A stretch of 64,000 nt of DNA from Methylobacterium sp. CB376 (GTDB taxonomy: Bacteria; Pseudomonadota; Alphaproteobacteria; Rhizobiales; Beijerinckiaceae). Shown one piece after another: positions 62,695 to 64,000 of this stretch; position 1 is the stretch's first letter, and the number at the start of each line of letters is the position of its first letter. The DNA lies in contig NZ_CP121648.1 in assembly GCF_029714205.1 (NCBI RefSeq), positions 3,242,001 through 3,306,000 on the forward strand. Reading direction: 5' to 3'. The position numbers were made by a program, and so were the translations under genes. Under the pieces are notes generated by a model. That model did no database searches. It was not told the DNA's origin and saw nothing but the letters and a program-made list of their open reading frames with translations.

Positions 62695-64000
62695 TCAGTA
62701 GGCGTTCTCGGTCTTGAGCAGGGCGAACGGCGTCATCGCCAGGATCTGCAGGTCGAAGAACACCGACCAGTTCTCGATGTAGTAGAGGTCGTGCTCGACG
62801 CGGCGCTGGATCTTCTCGCTCGTGTCGGTCTCGCCGCGCCAGCCGTTGATCTGCGCCCAGCCGGTCAGGCCGGGCTTGACCTTGTGGCGGGCGAAGTAGC
62901 CGTCGACGACCTGGTCGTAGAGCGTGTTGGCGGCCTTGGCCTGGAGCGCGTGCGGGCGCGGGCCGACCAGCGACAGGTCGCCCTTGAGCACGTTGAACAG
63001 CTGCGGCAGCTCGTCGAGGGAGGTCTTGCGGATGAAGCGCCCGACCGGCGTCACCCTGGGATCGCCCCTGGTCACCAGCCGGGCCGCCCCGGCGTCGCTC
63101 TGGTCGACGTACATCGAGCGGAACTTGTAGACCTCGATCAGCTCGTTGTTGAAGCCGTAGCGCTTCTGCCGGAACAGCACCGGCCCCTTCGAGGTCAGCT
63201 TCACCGCGAGCGCCACCGCCAGCATGATCGGCGCGAAGGCGACCAGCATCAGGCCGCCGACGGTGCGGTCGAACATGGCCTTCACCACCACGTCCCAGTC
63301 GGCGATCGGCTTGTCGAACAGGTCGAGCACCGGCACGGAGCCGAGATAGGAGTAGCTGCGCGGGCGCAGGCGCAGCTTGCTGGCATGGGCCGAGAGGCGG
63401 ATGTCGATCGGCAGCACCCAGAGCTTGGACAGCATCTGCAGGATGCGCGCCTCGGCGGAGATCGGCAGGGTGAAGATGATGAGGTCGAGCCGGGTGTTGC
63501 GCGCGTAGGCGACGAGGTCGCTCACCGTGCCGAGCTTGGGGTAGCCGGCGACGACGTCCGAGGAGCGCCCGTCCGAGCGGTCGTCGAACACGCCGACGAT
63601 CTTGACGCCGGAATCCGGCTGCCACTCCAGCGCCTTGATCAGCGCCTCGGCGGGCTCCCCGCCGCCCACGATCGCGGTGCGGCGGTCGAAGCGGCCCTGC
63701 CGCATCTGGTCGCTCACCGCGATCGACAGGGCGAGCCGCCCGCCGAGCAGGAGCACCAGTCCGGCCAGGTAGTACGCGCCGAGCCACAGGCGCGAGTACT
63801 GGTCGCCGAGCTTGGCGAAGAACAGCACGGTCGCGGCGAGCAGGAAGACGAGGGACCAGCCGAGGGCCACCCGCAGGCCGAACTGGAAGAAGGCCCGGAA
63901 GGCGCGGATCCCGTAGGAGCCGGCGACCTGCTGCACCGCGAGGTTGAGCGCGGCGAGGCCGAATATCGCCGCCAGATAGCCGAGATGCAGCGGCACCAGG
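62695..64000 (-). CDS. undecaprenyl-phosphate sugar phosphotransferase (WcaJ/ExoY-like), 5' end outside window
   Basis: This membrane enzyme moves a hexose-1-phosphate to undecaprenyl phosphate, starting exopolysaccharide repeat synthesis. In the visible 433 residues there are N-terminal membrane helices (GWSLVFLLAATVLFFAKLGD, WLGAYYLAGLVLLLGGRLAL), a CoA-binding-like Rossmann part (RRTAIVGGGEPAEALIKALE) and the transferase domain (FDRTVGGLMLVAFAPIMLAV, GPVLFRQKRYGFNNELIEVY). It ends with PQLFNVLKGDLSLVGPRPHA, KPGLTGWAQINGWRGETDT and VEHDLYYIENWSVFFDLQIL. The frame is open to the edge; a GTG at 63996 is in frame, but the family usually has more N-terminal helices, so the gene is taken as partial. 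Confidence 0.92.
   Translation of the reverse strand, partial: LVPLHLGYLAAIFGLAALNLAVQQVAGSYGIRAFRAFFQFGLRVALGWSLVFLLAATVLFFAKLGDQYSRLWLGAYYLAGLVLLLGGRLALSIAVSDQMRQGRFDRRTAIVGGGEPAEALIKALEWQPDSGVKIVGVFDDRSDGRSSDVVAGYPKLGTVSDLVAYARNTRLDLIIFTLPISAEARILQMLSKLWVLPIDIRLSAHASKLRLRPRSYSYLGSVPVLDLFDKPIADWDVVVKAMFDRTVGGLMLVAFAPIMLAVALAVKLTSKGPVLFRQKRYGFNNELIEVYKFRSMYVDQSDAGAARLVTRGDPRVTPVGRFIRKTSLDELPQLFNVLKGDLSLVGPRPHALQAKAANTLYDQVVDGYFARHKVKPGLTGWAQINGWRGETDTSEKIQRRVEHDLYYIENWSVFFDLQILAMTPFALLKTENAY

Overview
The window is a high-GC chromosomal segment from an alphaproteobacterium. The gene set (phasin, C1/folate enzyme, acetate uptake module, C-P lyase genes, PdhS-like kinase, GcrA-like protein, many IS elements and intergenic palindromes) points to Methylobacterium or a close relative in the Hyphomicrobiales. 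That assignment is inferred from gene content; no rRNA is present.

Layout. 1-7200 is a patchy accessory stretch: small hypothetical genes, a frameshifted NepR-like remnant, an IS30-type element, 5-formyl-THF cyclo-ligase, an HTH-only LuxR-type protein, an ABC substrate-binding protein, and repeats. 7209-8220 holds tRNA-Glu and an RlmB-type rRNA methyltransferase. 8236-23159 is a phosphonate block. A CYTH-CHAD protein and phnN-M-L-K-J-I-H-G lie on the minus strand. phnF and a TerB-like gene lie on the plus strand, with a palindromic operator between phnG and phnF. phnE-E-D-C, a hexapeptide transferase and a DUF1045 2H-phosphoesterase follow on the minus strand. Together they encode phosphonate import, C-P bond cleavage and recycling of the ribosyl product.

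23241-25294 is selB followed by selC (tRNA-Sec). A tyrosine integrase starts just after selC, and the last 14 bases of the tRNA recur at 34906-34919, so 25295-34919 is read as a 9.6 kb island. It carries a disrupted AT-rich gene, an IS5 element, a sugar ABC transporter lacking its ATPase, an IS3 element split by a second IS30 copy, and an IS66 remnant.

34920-64000 is mostly backbone. It contains a Hint-domain protein, a beta-propeller protein, small exported proteins (one YARHG), a GcrA-like mini-protein, and a FIST sensor + hybrid kinase + LuxR regulator set. It then has cstA-ybdD, a DMT transporter, tex, a phasin, a soluble PAS histidine kinase, an amino-acid-type binding protein, an MHS-type carboxylate transporter, acs, DUF485-actP, and an exopolysaccharide sugar-phosphate transferase cut by the window edge.

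A family of GATCC-rich palindromes recurs between genes, and in three places its first bases form the stop codon of the neighbouring gene. The findings I would check first are the selC island ends, the stop-codon palindromes, the NepR remnant, the two-part Hint protein and the hairpin array after phnF.
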